From an uncultured Lachnospiraceae bacterium (GTDB lineage Bacteria > Bacillota > Clostridia > Lachnospirales > Lachnospiraceae), in the NCBI GenBank assembly GCA_946403075.1, contig CAMIYN010000002.1, positions 1 to 63,283 of the forward strand: a stretch of 63,283 nucleotides of DNA, given 5' to 3'. The notes beneath the pieces were generated by a model. That model saw only the letters and a list, made by a program, of their open reading frames with translations, was not told the origin of the DNA and searched no databases. This document shows positions 45,607 through 54,346 of this stretch, piece after piece. The translations under genes were made by a program, and so were the position numbers. How positions within the stretch are numbered: position 1 is the stretch's first letter; the number at the start of each line of letters is the position of its first letter.

Positions 45607-45800
45607 TGATAAGTTATAAACCCTTTTTTGAAACACTACAAAAGAATAAAACTAGTCAATACAAACTTATAAATCAATATTTAGTATCTCCAAATACACT
45701 TTGTAGGATGAAAAAAAATATGGCAATTTCTCTATCCACTGTCGAATATTTGTGTAATATTCTTGGATGCAAAGTCGAAGATATTGTGACTATTCTTTAA
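45606..45800 (+). CDS. Small XRE/Cro-type helix-turn-helix regulator, probably leaderless
   Basis: The 64-residue protein is one helix-turn-helix domain: SQYKLINQYLVSPNTLCRMK, in which the recognition helix follows VSPNTL, then LSTVEYLCNILGCKVEDIV, the usual end of Cro/C1-like repressors. No ligand domain is present. There is no Shine-Dalgarno; an extended -10 (TGTTATAAT) ends 6 bp before the ATG, so the mRNA probably starts at the start codon. It is one of only two plus-strand genes in the window, wedged between rbfA (11-bp tail overlap) and the phosphoesterase-scpAB operon. Autoregulation and control of the divergent operon are natural inferences. Confidence 0.75.
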   Translation: MISYKPFFETLQKNKTSQYKLINQYLVSPNTLCRMKKNMAISLSTVEYLCNILGCKVEDIVTIL

Positions 45801-46137
45801 TTTTTTTTAATAATTCTTCAATTCTGTTAAAATTGTCAAGAGTATTATCATATTCAAAATATAACTCAGGAGTTTTTCTTAAATTTAATTCATTTGCTAT
45901 CTGTGTTCTAAGAAAACCTTTTGAATTATTTAAAACTTTTATAACAGTTTCTTTATCTTCATCTTCTGTTTGTATATAAACTTTGCAAAAGGACAAATCT
46001 TTTGATACCGAAACATCGACTACATTAATTTGATTTTTAATTCTATAATCTTTTAATTTGGAATACAAGACAACTTGTAATGTTTTCTTAATTTCTGAAT
46101 CTATTCTTGCATATTTAAAACTATTTCTCTTTTGCAT
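45790..46137 (-). CDS. rbfA: Ribosome-binding factor A
   Basis: The 115-residue single KH-fold protein matches RbfA: RIDSEIKKTLQVVLYSKLKD at the start, VSKDLSFCKVYIQ in the middle and LRTQIANELNLRKTPELYFEYDNTLD near the end, the last being the best-conserved block. RbfA helps mature the 5' end of 16S rRNA in the 30S subunit. It follows infB by 7 nt. The genes that usually follow (an nrnA-type phosphoesterase, truB, ribF) are missing. A convergent HTH gene overlaps its last bases instead. Confidence 0.92.
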   Translation of the reverse strand: MQKRNSFKYARIDSEIKKTLQVVLYSKLKDYRIKNQINVVDVSVSKDLSFCKVYIQTEDEDKETVIKVLNNSKGFLRTQIANELNLRKTPELYFEYDNTLDNFNRIEELLKKIKE

Positions 46138-46144
46138 AAAACTC

Positions 46145-48787
46145 CTAAATTGTATTTGGATTAATCATAATATAAGATTCTATTGTATCTTCTATTTGAA
46201 AATCATTAAAATTTTCAAATACTACACCACACTCAAAACCTATTTTAACTTCTTTAACTTCATCTTTAAATCTCTTTAGAGAAGAAATTGCACCTTCATA
46301 TATAATATCATTGTTTCTATAAATTCTTACTTTTGAATTTCTTGTAATTTCTCCATCATTTACAATACAACCTGCAATATTTCCAACATTCGAAGATTTA
46401 AATATTTGTCTTATAGTTAAATGACCTTGAACTTTTTCAACAAATACTGGTTCTAACATTCCTTTTATTGCTTTTTCTATATCTTCAATTACTTTATATA
46501 TAATATCATAAATTCTAACATCTACTTTTTCACTATCAATCAAATTTTTTATTTGTGGATCAATTTTTGTATTAAATCCTATGACAACAGCATTTGAAGC
46601 AACAGCAAGATTTATATCTGATTCATTAATATTGCCTACACCATTATGAATAATTCTAACAGAAACTTCATCATTAGATAATTTTTCAAGAGAATCTTTT
46701 AGTGCTTCAACTGAACCTACAACATCTGCTTTTAAAACAATAGGTAATTCTTTTACTTCGCCAGATTTAATTTGTTCAAACAATGCATCAAGAGTTAAAT
46801 TCTTTTTTGAATCTTCTACAAGTTTTTGCTTGTTTTCAGAAATAAATGTAATTGCAAAGTTTCTTGCTTCTTTCTCTGTATCAAATGAAACAAAAATATC
46901 ACCAGCAGTAGGTGTATCATTTAATCCAAGTATTTCAACAGGTGTAGATGGCATTGCTTTATCAATTTTATTTCCATTACAATCAATCATTGCTCTCACT
47001 TTTCCATAACTCTTTCCCATTGCTATATAATCACCAACTTTTAAAGTTCCTTTTTGCACAATGATTCTACCAACTGGACCTTTCCCTTTGTCAAGTTCAC
47101 CTTCTATTACTATTCCCCTTGCCTTTCTATTTGGATTTGCTTTTAACTCCATTACATCAGCAGTTAACAATATCATTTCCATTAAATTTGATATTCCAAT
47201 ATTCTTTTTTGCAGATACTTCACAAAAAGTAGTTTGTCCTCCCCAATCAGCAGGAATTAATTCATATTCTGATAAAGCCTGTTTAACTCTTTCTACATTT
47301 GCTTCAGGTTTATCAATCTTATTTATTGCAACAACAATTTCAACATTGGCTGCTTTTGCATGATTAATTGCTTCAATTGTCTGTGGCATTACCCCATCAT
47401 CAGCAGCAACAACCAAGACTGCTATATCTGTTGATTTAGCACCTCTAAGTCTCATGGCAGTAAAAGCTTCATGACCTGGAGTATCTAAAAATGTAATGTA
47501 TCTATCATTATATTTTACTTGATATGCTCCAATATGTTGAGTAATTCCACCTGCCTCTCTGTCTGTGATATTTGTTTTTCTAATCGCATCAAGTATTGAA
47601 GTCTTTCCATGGTCAACATGCCCCATGACACAAACAACAGGTGGTCTCAATACCATATCTTTATCTGAATCTTCAATAGTATCTTTTAATAATTCAGCTA
47701 TCACATCTACTTTTTCTTCTTTTTCGCACAATATATTATATTCAATTGCAATATTTTCTGCCTCTTGAAAACTCAATTCATGGTTTGCAGTAACCATTTG
47801 CCCTGCTAAAAATAATTTCTTTACAATAGTTGCTGGCTGAATCTTCAATTTTGCTGCTAAATCCTTTATAGAAATAATTTCAGGTAGCACTATAGATTTT
47901 ATATCACTTGATGGATTATCATCTTTTACTACAGGTTTTACAAAAGCCCCACTTGTATTTTTCTTTTTTCTTTTTGCATATTGTTCATTTTCATTCAAGA
48001 AACTATTTTTATGTTTCTCTTTCGTTTTAATGACTTTTGTATCTTTTTTTTGCTCATAATCTTTATTAAATTTATTTTTATCTTTTTGTTTACCTACAAA
48101 ACGACTATTTGTGCCTAACACTAAATTAGTGTTGCTTTTGTTCAAAGAAATCTTTTTTTCATTAGTCTTATTTAAAATATTATTAGTTTTTAAACCTTCA
48201 TTTTGTTTTGTTTTATTTATATTTGGTTTTATTTGTTTTTCTACTTTTACATTTTTATTAGTTTTAATATCATCTTTTTTTGTTTGAAGTTTATTTTCTA
48301 TCTCACTTTTCTTTTTTTCAAGTTCAACAATTGTTTTTTGAGGGAGAGGTCTACCATTAGGTGAGGAATTTTTCTCTTTTACCTGATTGCTTCCATTTGA
48401 AAATTTTATCTTAATATTTGTTTTATTGTTTAATAAATTATTTTTCCAAAATGGTATTACTTCATCATCTCCATTTTTTTCTTCTTTTTTTTCTTCTTCA
48501 ACACTATTAATTGCAACTTTAGTTTTATGCTTTTTATTTTTCGAAGAATTTATTGGCATATCCTCATCTTTTTTTATTGTTGGAGGTGCAATGACATTAT
48601 CTTTTGATAATACAGGTTTAGATTTAAACAAATCTTCAAGTAAATATTCACCTTCCATATCAAGGTTCGCAATAATACGATCTGCTTTATAGCCTTTTTC
48701 CTTTAAAGCTTTTTTTGCAAGATTTACTTTTTCTTTATCATTTTCAACATCAATCCCCAATTCAATTAATTTTTCTTTAATTTTCAT
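46145..48787 (-). CDS. infB: Translation initiation factor IF-2
   Basis: The 880-residue protein has an N-terminal IF2N domain (residues 1-50), a long Lys/Asn/Glu-rich linker to about 290, a second IF2N domain (IKDLAAKLKIQPATIVKKLF), then the GTPase domain with GHVDHGKTS near 390, DTPGHEAF near 438, NKID near 492 and SAK near 528, and four C-terminal domains. It brings initiator tRNA to the 30S subunit. The start is ATG 48787: GGAGGG lies 6-7 nt upstream, and the preceding in-frame TTG at 48790 lies within that spacing. YlxR and L7Ae-like genes that usually separate it from nusA are absent; the gap is only 26 nt. Confidence 0.96.
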   Translation of the reverse strand: MKIKEKLIELGIDVENDKEKVNLAKKALKEKGYKADRIIANLDMEGEYLLEDLFKSKPVLSKDNVIAPPTIKKDEDMPINSSKNKKHKTKVAINSVEEEKKEEKNGDDEVIPFWKNNLLNNKTNIKIKFSNGSNQVKEKNSSPNGRPLPQKTIVELEKKKSEIENKLQTKKDDIKTNKNVKVEKQIKPNINKTKQNEGLKTNNILNKTNEKKISLNKSNTNLVLGTNSRFVGKQKDKNKFNKDYEQKKDTKVIKTKEKHKNSFLNENEQYAKRKKKNTSGAFVKPVVKDDNPSSDIKSIVLPEIISIKDLAAKLKIQPATIVKKLFLAGQMVTANHELSFQEAENIAIEYNILCEKEEKVDVIAELLKDTIEDSDKDMVLRPPVVCVMGHVDHGKTSILDAIRKTNITDREAGGITQHIGAYQVKYNDRYITFLDTPGHEAFTAMRLRGAKSTDIAVLVVAADDGVMPQTIEAINHAKAANVEIVVAINKIDKPEANVERVKQALSEYELIPADWGGQTTFCEVSAKKNIGISNLMEMILLTADVMELKANPNRKARGIVIEGELDKGKGPVGRIIVQKGTLKVGDYIAMGKSYGKVRAMIDCNGNKIDKAMPSTPVEILGLNDTPTAGDIFVSFDTEKEARNFAITFISENKQKLVEDSKKNLTLDALFEQIKSGEVKELPIVLKADVVGSVEALKDSLEKLSNDEVSVRIIHNGVGNINESDINLAVASNAVVIGFNTKIDPQIKNLIDSEKVDVRIYDIIYKVIEDIEKAIKGMLEPVFVEKVQGHLTIRQIFKSSNVGNIAGCIVNDGEITRNSKVRIYRNNDIIYEGAISSLKRFKDEVKEVKIGFECGVVFENFNDFQIEDTIESYIMINPNTI

Positions 48788-48813
48788 CAAAACCCTCCAG
48801 CAAATATATTAAT

Positions 48814-49965
48814 CTATTCATTAGATTCGGATACTTCTTGCTCTGAATCATTTTTATATAAATTATGGTCGTATTCAAATCCAAGTTGGTCATAAATGCC
48901 TGATTCAATAGCTTGTGTCTCTGATTTTATATCTATCTTGTATTCTGTTAATTTTACAGCAAGTCTTGCATTTTGACCTTCTTTTCCAATTGCAAGAGAG
49001 AGCTGATTATCAGGAACAATAACTAATGCTTGCATTGTGTCTTCATCCGCAACAATTGCTATGGTCTTTGCTGGTGAAAGTGCATTTTCAATATAATTAC
49101 TTACATCTTCATCCCAATTAATAATATCAATTTTTTCACCATTTAAAGCTTCTATAACAGTATTAATTCTTATACTATTTACTCCAAGACATGCACCAAC
49201 TGGATCAATATTTGAATCATTTGTTTTTACTGCCATCTTAGTCCTTGAACCTGCTTCTCTTGCTATAGATTTAATTTCAATAGTCCCATCACGGAGTTCT
49301 GATACATTTTCCTCAAAGAGTTTAATGACAAATTCAGGAGCAATTCTTGATAATTTAACCTTTGGTCCTTTTGATGAGTCTTCAACTTCCTCAATATAAA
49401 CTTTAATATTTTGTCCTTGTGAGAACATTTCACCCTTAATTTTATTTGTGATTGGTAAAAAACCATCAACACTACCAAGATTAATATTATATCCATCTTT
49501 TGTAATTCTACCAACAGAGCCAGTAACTACTGTCTTTTCAAGTCTTTTAAATTCAATAAATAGAGAATTTTTTTCTTGATCTCTAAGTTTTTGAATAATT
49601 ACACCTTTTGCATTTTGTGTAATAATATGTCCAAAATTCATTTTTTTTTCAACCATATATACAATATCACCAATTTCACAATTAGGATCTGTCTCTTTGG
49701 CATCTGAATTATGAACTTCAGTTAACTCACTAACAATTTCTTCATCATCAGGTATTACTTCTTTTCCTAAAAAAATATTATATTCACAAGTCTTTTTATC
49801 AATTACAACTTTTATTTCTACAGGAACTTTATTCCCATACTTTCTATTATAATAATTCTTACATGCATTTTCTAATGAAGCTCTTATCTCATCAAGCATA
49901 ATATCTTTATTAATGTTTTTCTCTTTTACCAATACATCAAGTGCTTCTTTTAATCCACTACTCAT
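48814..49965 (-). CDS. nusA: Transcription termination/antitermination factor NusA
   Basis: The 383-residue protein has the usual domains in order: N-terminal polymerase-binding domain (about 1-130, opening LKEALDVLVKEKNINKDIM), S1 domain (about 135-200, VVTGSVGRITKDGYNINLG), then KH1 and KH2 (CLGVNSIRINTVIEALNGEKIDIINW; IAIVADEDTMQALVIVPDNQLSLAIGKEGQN). It lacks the C-terminal acidic repeats of proteobacterial NusA, as is normal in Firmicutes. AAAGGAG lies 5 nt before the ATG. It starts an operon with infB and rbfA under a strong promoter, with a stable hairpin at the very 5' end of the transcript. RimP, normally upstream, is absent. Confidence 0.96.
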   Translation of the reverse strand: MSSGLKEALDVLVKEKNINKDIMLDEIRASLENACKNYYNRKYGNKVPVEIKVVIDKKTCEYNIFLGKEVIPDDEEIVSELTEVHNSDAKETDPNCEIGDIVYMVEKKMNFGHIITQNAKGVIIQKLRDQEKNSLFIEFKRLEKTVVTGSVGRITKDGYNINLGSVDGFLPITNKIKGEMFSQGQNIKVYIEEVEDSSKGPKVKLSRIAPEFVIKLFEENVSELRDGTIEIKSIAREAGSRTKMAVKTNDSNIDPVGACLGVNSIRINTVIEALNGEKIDIINWDEDVSNYIENALSPAKTIAIVADEDTMQALVIVPDNQLSLAIGKEGQNARLAVKLTEYKIDIKSETQAIESGIYDQLGFEYDHNLYKNDSEQEVSESNE

Positions 49966-49987
49966 ATGAACTCCTTTTTTTAAAAAT

Positions 49988-50014
49988 TTGAGGAGCGAAT
50001 TACTCGCTCCTCAA
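49988..50014 (-). promoter_or_regulatory. 5'-terminal hairpin of the nusA operon leader (possible attenuator)
   Basis: On the minus strand TTGAGGAGCGA, loop GTAAT and TCGCTCCTCAA form a perfect 11-bp stem, followed by ATTTTTAAAA. It begins within a base or two of the predicted transcription start (about 50015) and ends 22 nt before the nusA ATG. It could stabilise the mRNA 5' end or act as a weak intrinsic terminator. Confidence 0.7.
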
Positions 50015-50021
50015 TTATTGG

Positions 50022-50050
50022 ATTATAACACATATTGTTTAAGTTGTAAA
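50022..50050 (-). promoter_or_regulatory. Promoter of the nusA-infB-rbfA operon
   Basis: -35 TTTACA (50045-50050), 17-bp spacer, -10 TATAAT (50022-50027) with an extended TGT just before it. One of the strongest promoter matches in the window. Confidence 0.8.
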
Positions 50051-50305
50051 GTCATATTAATATAATGGTAAAGTTGGGTAAATTAATATTTTAAATCAAA
50101 TTTTAAATAACTCCTTTGGATATTTGATTTTTATTTAATCCTTATAATTCAACAACTATTTAGTATTAAATGTCGAATCTTTATATTATGTTAGCTTTTA
50201 CACAAATCCTCATCCTAAACTATCACTATACATATAAAAATTTTTTATCTCTACATTGTTTCTTTCTGGCAGAGTTTTTCTCTATGTAAATTGTTTATTA
50301 TTATG
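50051..50305. other. Unassigned intergenic DNA between the desulfurase stop and the nusA promoter
   Basis: No reading frame of useful length, repeat copy or clear terminator. A lone AAAGGAG near 50110-50117 (minus sense) is followed by a stop within three codons. The missing rimP would belong here, but no remnant of it is recognisable. Confidence 0.5.
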
Positions 50306-51433
50306 TTATATATTTTTTAATGCTTTAATTGCTTTGTCAATTTCTTCTTCTGTATTCTTATAGCAAAAACTAAATCTTACCATACCCTGTTCTACCGTAT
50401 TAAATCTTTTGTGAACGAGAGGAGCACAATGTCCCTTTGGTCTTGTGACAATACCATACTCTTCATAGAGATAATCACTAATTCTCCCCGAGTCATAGTC
50501 TAAAACATTTATTGAAACTATTGGTACCCTATTAAAATTTTTAAAATCTCCATAGATTTTAATTCCATCAATTTTTGAAACTCCAATATAAAACATTTTC
50601 ATTAACTCTTGTTCCTTTTCTCTAATGCAATTTAATCCAATTTCATTAATATAATCTATAGCCATAGATAACCCAGCAATTCCATGAGAATTTAATGTTC
50701 CAGCTTCAAGATGTGTAGGAAGATCTAATGGTTGATGTTTGTCAAAAGTTTTAATTCCTGTTCCACCTGATTTTAATGGCTTAATATATACATCAGTATT
50801 AATAGCCATACCACCTACCCCTTGCATAGCAAGTAAACTCTTATGCCCTGTGAAACACAAAATATCAATATTCATCTTTTTTACATCTATCTCAAATACT
50901 CCAGCAGTTTGTGAAGCATCAACAACAAATAATAAATCATAATCTTTTGCAATTTTCCCAACTCTCTCAATATCTACAATATTTCCAACAACATTAGAAC
51001 TATGAGTTAACACAATCATTTTTGTATTATCTCTAATATTTTTAACTATGTCATCATAATATAAATTTCCATAATCATCACAATCAATATAACTTATATC
51101 TACACCTATTTCACCCATTTCATATAAAGGTCTAAGAACTGAATTATGTTCAAGAACAGATGTTATGACATGATCTCCTTTTTTTAAAATTCCTTTAATA
51201 GCAGTATTTAATGCTTCCGTAGAATTATTTGTAAAAACTATATTATTAGGTTTATTTAAATTAAAAAACTTTGATAATTTATTTCTACAATCATAAATAT
51301 TGTTACTTGCATATAGTGAAGCAGAATTAATCCCCCTACCTGCATTTCCGCTATTATTTATAGCAGATACAACAGCATCTATCACTGACTTTGGTTTATA
51401 TATAGTTGTAGCAGCATTATCAAAATAAATCAT
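50306..51433 (-). CDS. Cysteine desulfurase-family PLP enzyme (class V aminotransferase fold)
   Basis: The 375-residue protein opens with MIYFDNAATTIYKP and has the PLP lysine in CFTGHKSLLAMQG near residue 198 (GHK), the PLP-contacting VDASQTAGV near 172 and the candidate catalytic cysteine in RPKGHCAPLVH near 345. The CAPLVH form places it in the cysteine-desulfurase-like group often annotated as a family protein rather than IscS or SufS proper. It may supply sulfur from cysteine for Fe-S clusters or thiolation, but no IscU/SufU partner is nearby. AAGGTG precedes the ATG. It is the last gene of the ctpA-tRNA-folD-uvrB stretch. Confidence 0.85.
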   Translation of the reverse strand: MIYFDNAATTIYKPKSVIDAVVSAINNSGNAGRGINSASLYASNNIYDCRNKLSKFFNLNKPNNIVFTNNSTEALNTAIKGILKKGDHVITSVLEHNSVLRPLYEMGEIGVDISYIDCDDYGNLYYDDIVKNIRDNTKMIVLTHSSNVVGNIVDIERVGKIAKDYDLLFVVDASQTAGVFEIDVKKMNIDILCFTGHKSLLAMQGVGGMAINTDVYIKPLKSGGTGIKTFDKHQPLDLPTHLEAGTLNSHGIAGLSMAIDYINEIGLNCIREKEQELMKMFYIGVSKIDGIKIYGDFKNFNRVPIVSINVLDYDSGRISDYLYEEYGIVTRPKGHCAPLVHKRFNTVEQGMVRFSFCYKNTEEEIDKAIKALKNI

Positions 51434-51442
51434 AAAATCACC

Positions 51443-53416
51443 TTACATTGATTTTTTTATTTCATTTATTTTATCTCTATAAAACATTGCCTCTTCAAAA
51501 TTTAGCTCAACAGCACAATCTCTCATTTTCTTTGTTAATTCATCTATTATATTATTTTTTTCTTTATTTGTCATTGATTCAAAATCTTTTTCGATTCCCA
51601 TTTCAATTTTTGCAGTCTTATTTGATATTGCAATTAAATCCCTAACTGATTTTTTTATGGTAGTAGGTTTTATATTATTTTCTTTATTATATTGTTCTTG
51701 TATCCTTCTCCTACGGTTGGTTTCATCTATACAGACTTGCATAGAATGTGTTATGTTATCTGCATACATTATCACAAAACCATTTTCATTTCTTGAAGCC
51801 CTACCAACGGTTTGTATAAGTGAAATCTCAGACCGTAAAAACCCTTCTTTATCTGCATCAAGTATTATAACAAGACTAACTTCTGGAATGTCTAAACCCT
51901 CTCTCAAAAGATTAATTCCAACAAGCACATCAAATTCATCAAGTCTCATCTCTCTAATTATTTTGATTCTCTCAAGTGTATCTATATCTGAGTGCAAATA
52001 TTTTACTCTTATCCCCATTTTTAATAAATACTCTGTTAAATCTTCAGCCATTACTTTTGTGAGAGTAGTTATCAATACTTTTTCTTTATTTTTTGTTCTA
52101 TTATTAATTTCATTTATAATATCATCAATTTGATTTTTAGATGGTCTAACGGAAATCTTTGGGTCAAGTAAACCAGTTGGTCTAATTAATTGTTCTGCTC
52201 TCAATTCTTCTTTTTCGGTCTCATATTTATTTGGAGTAGCAGATACAAATAAAATCTGATTAATCTTTCCTTCAAATTCTTTAAAATTCAATGGTCTATT
52301 GTCCATAGCGGCAGGTAGTCTAAATCCATACTCAACAAGAGAAGTTTTCCTCGAAAAATTTCCATTAAACATCCCACCGATTTGAGGAATTGTAATATGT
52401 GATTCATCAATTATTATCAAAAAATCATCAGGGAAATAATCGATTAATGTATATGGAGGCTCACCCTCTTTTTGAAAATTTAGATATCTCTCATAATTTT
52501 CTATTCCACTACAAAAACCAGTTTCAAGTAACATTTCTACATCATATCTCGTTCTCTCTTCTATTCTTTGTGCTTCTATCAATTTATTATTCTCTTTAAA
52601 AAATTTTATTCTCTCTTCCAAATCTACTAATATATTTTGGCAGGCGAGTTTTATTTTATCTTTATCAACAGCATACTGTGTAGCAGGAAATACTACTATA
52701 TGTTTCATTTCTGATATTATATTTCCTGTCAAAACATCTATTTTATATATTTTTGATATCTCATCAAAATCAATTATAATCCTATATGCCTCTTTTTCAG
52801 CAGAAACAGGGAAAATATCAATTATATCTCCCTTTACTCTAAAAGTCCCTCTTTTGAAATCAATTTCATTTCTAACATATTGTATTTCTATAAGTCTCTC
52901 TATTATTTCATCTCTTGACTTCTCTTCACCCGGTCTTATTGATAGTGTCATATTTTTATAATCAATAGGTGAACCAAGACCATATATACAAGATACCGAT
53001 GCTACAACTATTACATCTCTTCTCTCACAAAGTGCTGCAGTTGCAGAATGTCTCAATTTGTCTATTTCATCATTTATGCTTGAATCTTTTTCAATATAAG
53101 TATCTGTGCTTGCGACATAAGCTTCAGGTTGATAATAATCATAATAACTTACAAAATATTCTACAGCATTATTTGGAAAAAACTCTTTAAACTCACTATA
53201 TAATTGTGCTGCTAAAGTTTTATTGTGAGCAATAACTAATGTGGGTTTATTTAGATTAGTTATAATATTTGCCATTGTGAAAGTTTTACCAGAGCCTGTG
53301 ACTCCAAGTAATGTTTCAAATTTTTTTCCACTCCTAAATCCATTAACAAGTTTATCTATTGCTTTGGGTTGATCTCCCATTGGTTTAAATTTTGATTGCA
53401 AAGTAAACTTATCCAT
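51443..53416 (-). CDS. uvrB: UvrABC system protein B
   Basis: The 657-residue excision-repair helicase has Walker [15 protein letters not shown] near 37, the beta-hairpin [11 protein letters not shown] near 90, DESH near 335, and helicase motifs including [14 protein letters not shown] and [10 protein letters not shown] near 510-540, ending with a UvrC-binding UVR motif ([19 protein letters not shown]). I take ATG 53416 as the start, with GTGAG upstream. It overlaps the last codons of folD (ATGTATGGATAA region) by 8 nt. uvrA, which usually follows uvrB in Firmicutes, is not adjacent. Confidence 0.96.
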   Translation of the reverse strand: MDKFTLQSKFKPMGDQPKAIDKLVNGFRSGKKFETLLGVTGSGKTFTMANIITNLNKPTLVIAHNKTLAAQLYSEFKEFFPNNAVEYFVSYYDYYQPEAYVASTDTYIEKDSSINDEIDKLRHSATAALCERRDVIVVASVSCIYGLGSPIDYKNMTLSIRPGEEKSRDEIIERLIEIQYVRNEIDFKRGTFRVKGDIIDIFPVSAEKEAYRIIIDFDEISKIYKIDVLTGNIISEMKHIVVFPATQYAVDKDKIKLACQNILVDLEERIKFFKENNKLIEAQRIEERTRYDVEMLLETGFCSGIENYERYLNFQKEGEPPYTLIDYFPDDFLIIIDESHITIPQIGGMFNGNFSRKTSLVEYGFRLPAAMDNRPLNFKEFEGKINQILFVSATPNKYETEKEELRAEQLIRPTGLLDPKISVRPSKNQIDDIINEINNRTKNKEKVLITTLTKVMAEDLTEYLLKMGIRVKYLHSDIDTLERIKIIREMRLDEFDVLVGINLLREGLDIPEVSLVIILDADKEGFLRSEISLIQTVGRASRNENGFVIMYADNITHSMQVCIDETNRRRRIQEQYNKENNIKPTTIKKSVRDLIAISNKTAKIEMGIEKDFESMTNKEKNNIIDELTKKMRDCAVELNFEEAMFYRDKINEIKKSM

Positions 53417-54248
53417 ACATCTCACTTGCCTTAATTAAATTTTTAATTAACATTGCAGTAGTCATTGCTCCCACCCCACCTGGAACTGGTGTTATATACG
53501 AACATTTTTCTTTCACATCATCAAAATTGACATCACCTACTATTCTTCTTTCATCATCTACCACATGTATACCACAATCAATCAAAATAACCCCTTCTCT
53601 TACAAAAGTTTTATCAATAAACAATTTTGAATTAACAGCAACTATTAATATGTCAGCCATATTGGTTATTTCTTTTAAATTTTTCGTTTTAGAATGGCAA
53701 ATTGTAACAGTAGCATCATTTCTAAGAAGTAAATGAGATAGCGGTTTACCTATCACATCACTTCTATTTAAAATTACACAATGTTTACCTGATAATTCTA
53801 TCTCCATTTTATTTAATAATTCAATTACACCATAAGCAGTGCAAGGATATAGACAGTCCATATTTCTAACCAATCTACCAATACTTACTTCGCTAATGCC
53901 ATCTAAATCCTTATAGACACTTATCTTTGAAGTAATTTTTTCTTTATCAAAATTTTTAGGAATTGGCATTTCTAAAAAAATACCTGTGACATTTTTATCA
54001 TTGTTTAATTTATCTATTAAATCTATTATTTCAATTTCATTAGCATTTTCATCAAATTTATAAAATGAAAAATCTATATTTAGTTTTTCACATAATTTTT
54101 TTTTTCTATTTACATATAAAGTAGAGGCGATATCTCCCCCTATCTGTATAACAGATAAATTTAATTTCTTATTAGAAATTTTTAAATAATCTTCACATTC
54201 TTTTAAAATTATTTTTGATGTATTAATCCCATCAATTAATTTATACAT
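53409..54248 (-). CDS. folD: Bifunctional methylenetetrahydrofolate dehydrogenase/cyclohydrolase
   Basis: The 279-residue protein carries the catalytic tyrosine/lysine pair in [14 protein letters not shown] near residue 48, [12 protein letters not shown], the signature [11 protein letters not shown], the NAD(P)-binding [21 protein letters not shown] near 155 and the family's end motif [15 protein letters not shown]. It interconverts methylene-, methenyl- and formyl-tetrahydrofolate for purine, thymidylate and fMet synthesis. The ATG lies 20 nt after the 3' end of tRNA-Arg, and AGGAG sits in that gap. The dehydrogenase loop has NRSDVIGKP rather than the common GRSxIVGxP, a mild variation. Confidence 0.93.
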   Translation of the reverse strand: MYKLIDGINTSKIILKECEDYLKISNKKLNLSVIQIGGDIASTLYVNRKKKLCEKLNIDFSFYKFDENANEIEIIDLIDKLNNDKNVTGIFLEMPIPKNFDKEKITSKISVYKDLDGISEVSIGRLVRNMDCLYPCTAYGVIELLNKMEIELSGKHCVILNRSDVIGKPLSHLLLRNDATVTICHSKTKNLKEITNMADILIVAVNSKLFIDKTFVREGVILIDCGIHVVDDERRIVGDVNFDDVKEKCSYITPVPGGVGAMTTAMLIKNLIKASEMYG

Positions 54249-54268
54249 AAAAATTTTTTCTCCTATAG

Positions 54269-54340
54269 TGCTCTCAGGCAGATTCGAACTGCCATCCTAA
54301 GCTCCGGGGGCTTATGTTCTATCCATTAAACTATGAAAGC
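54269..54340 (-). tRNA. tRNA-Arg (anticodon CCG) with C33
   Basis: The cloverleaf folds fully: acceptor GCTTTCA/TGAGAGC (one G-T), D stem GTTT/GAAC with AATGGATA loop, anticodon stem TAAGC/GCTTA, a four-base variable loop, T stem GGCAG/CTGCC with loop TTCGAAT, and discriminator A. No CCA is encoded. The anticodon loop reads CCCCGGA, so position 33 is C, not the near-invariant U, and the anticodon is CCG (CGG codons, rare in so AT-rich a genome). It lies 6 nt after ctpA and 20 nt before folD on the same strand, so it is probably processed out of an mRNA. Confidence 0.88.
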
Positions 54341-54346
54341 TACTTT

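Noticed and set aside
45606-45800. HTH gene dismissed as a random plus-strand frame
   Set aside because: Rejected as noise-only: it has a coherent XRE-type domain and an extended -10 at the right place, so it was kept as a gene.
49263-49514. Minus-strand frame inside nusA in another phase
   Set aside because: It overlaps the conserved S1/KH coding region of nusA and has no motif of its own.
49985-50014. The GC-rich hairpin as terminator of the upstream desulfurase operon
   Set aside because: The strong promoter at 50022-50050 lies between that operon and the hairpin, so the hairpin is in the nusA leader. A dual role cannot be excluded.
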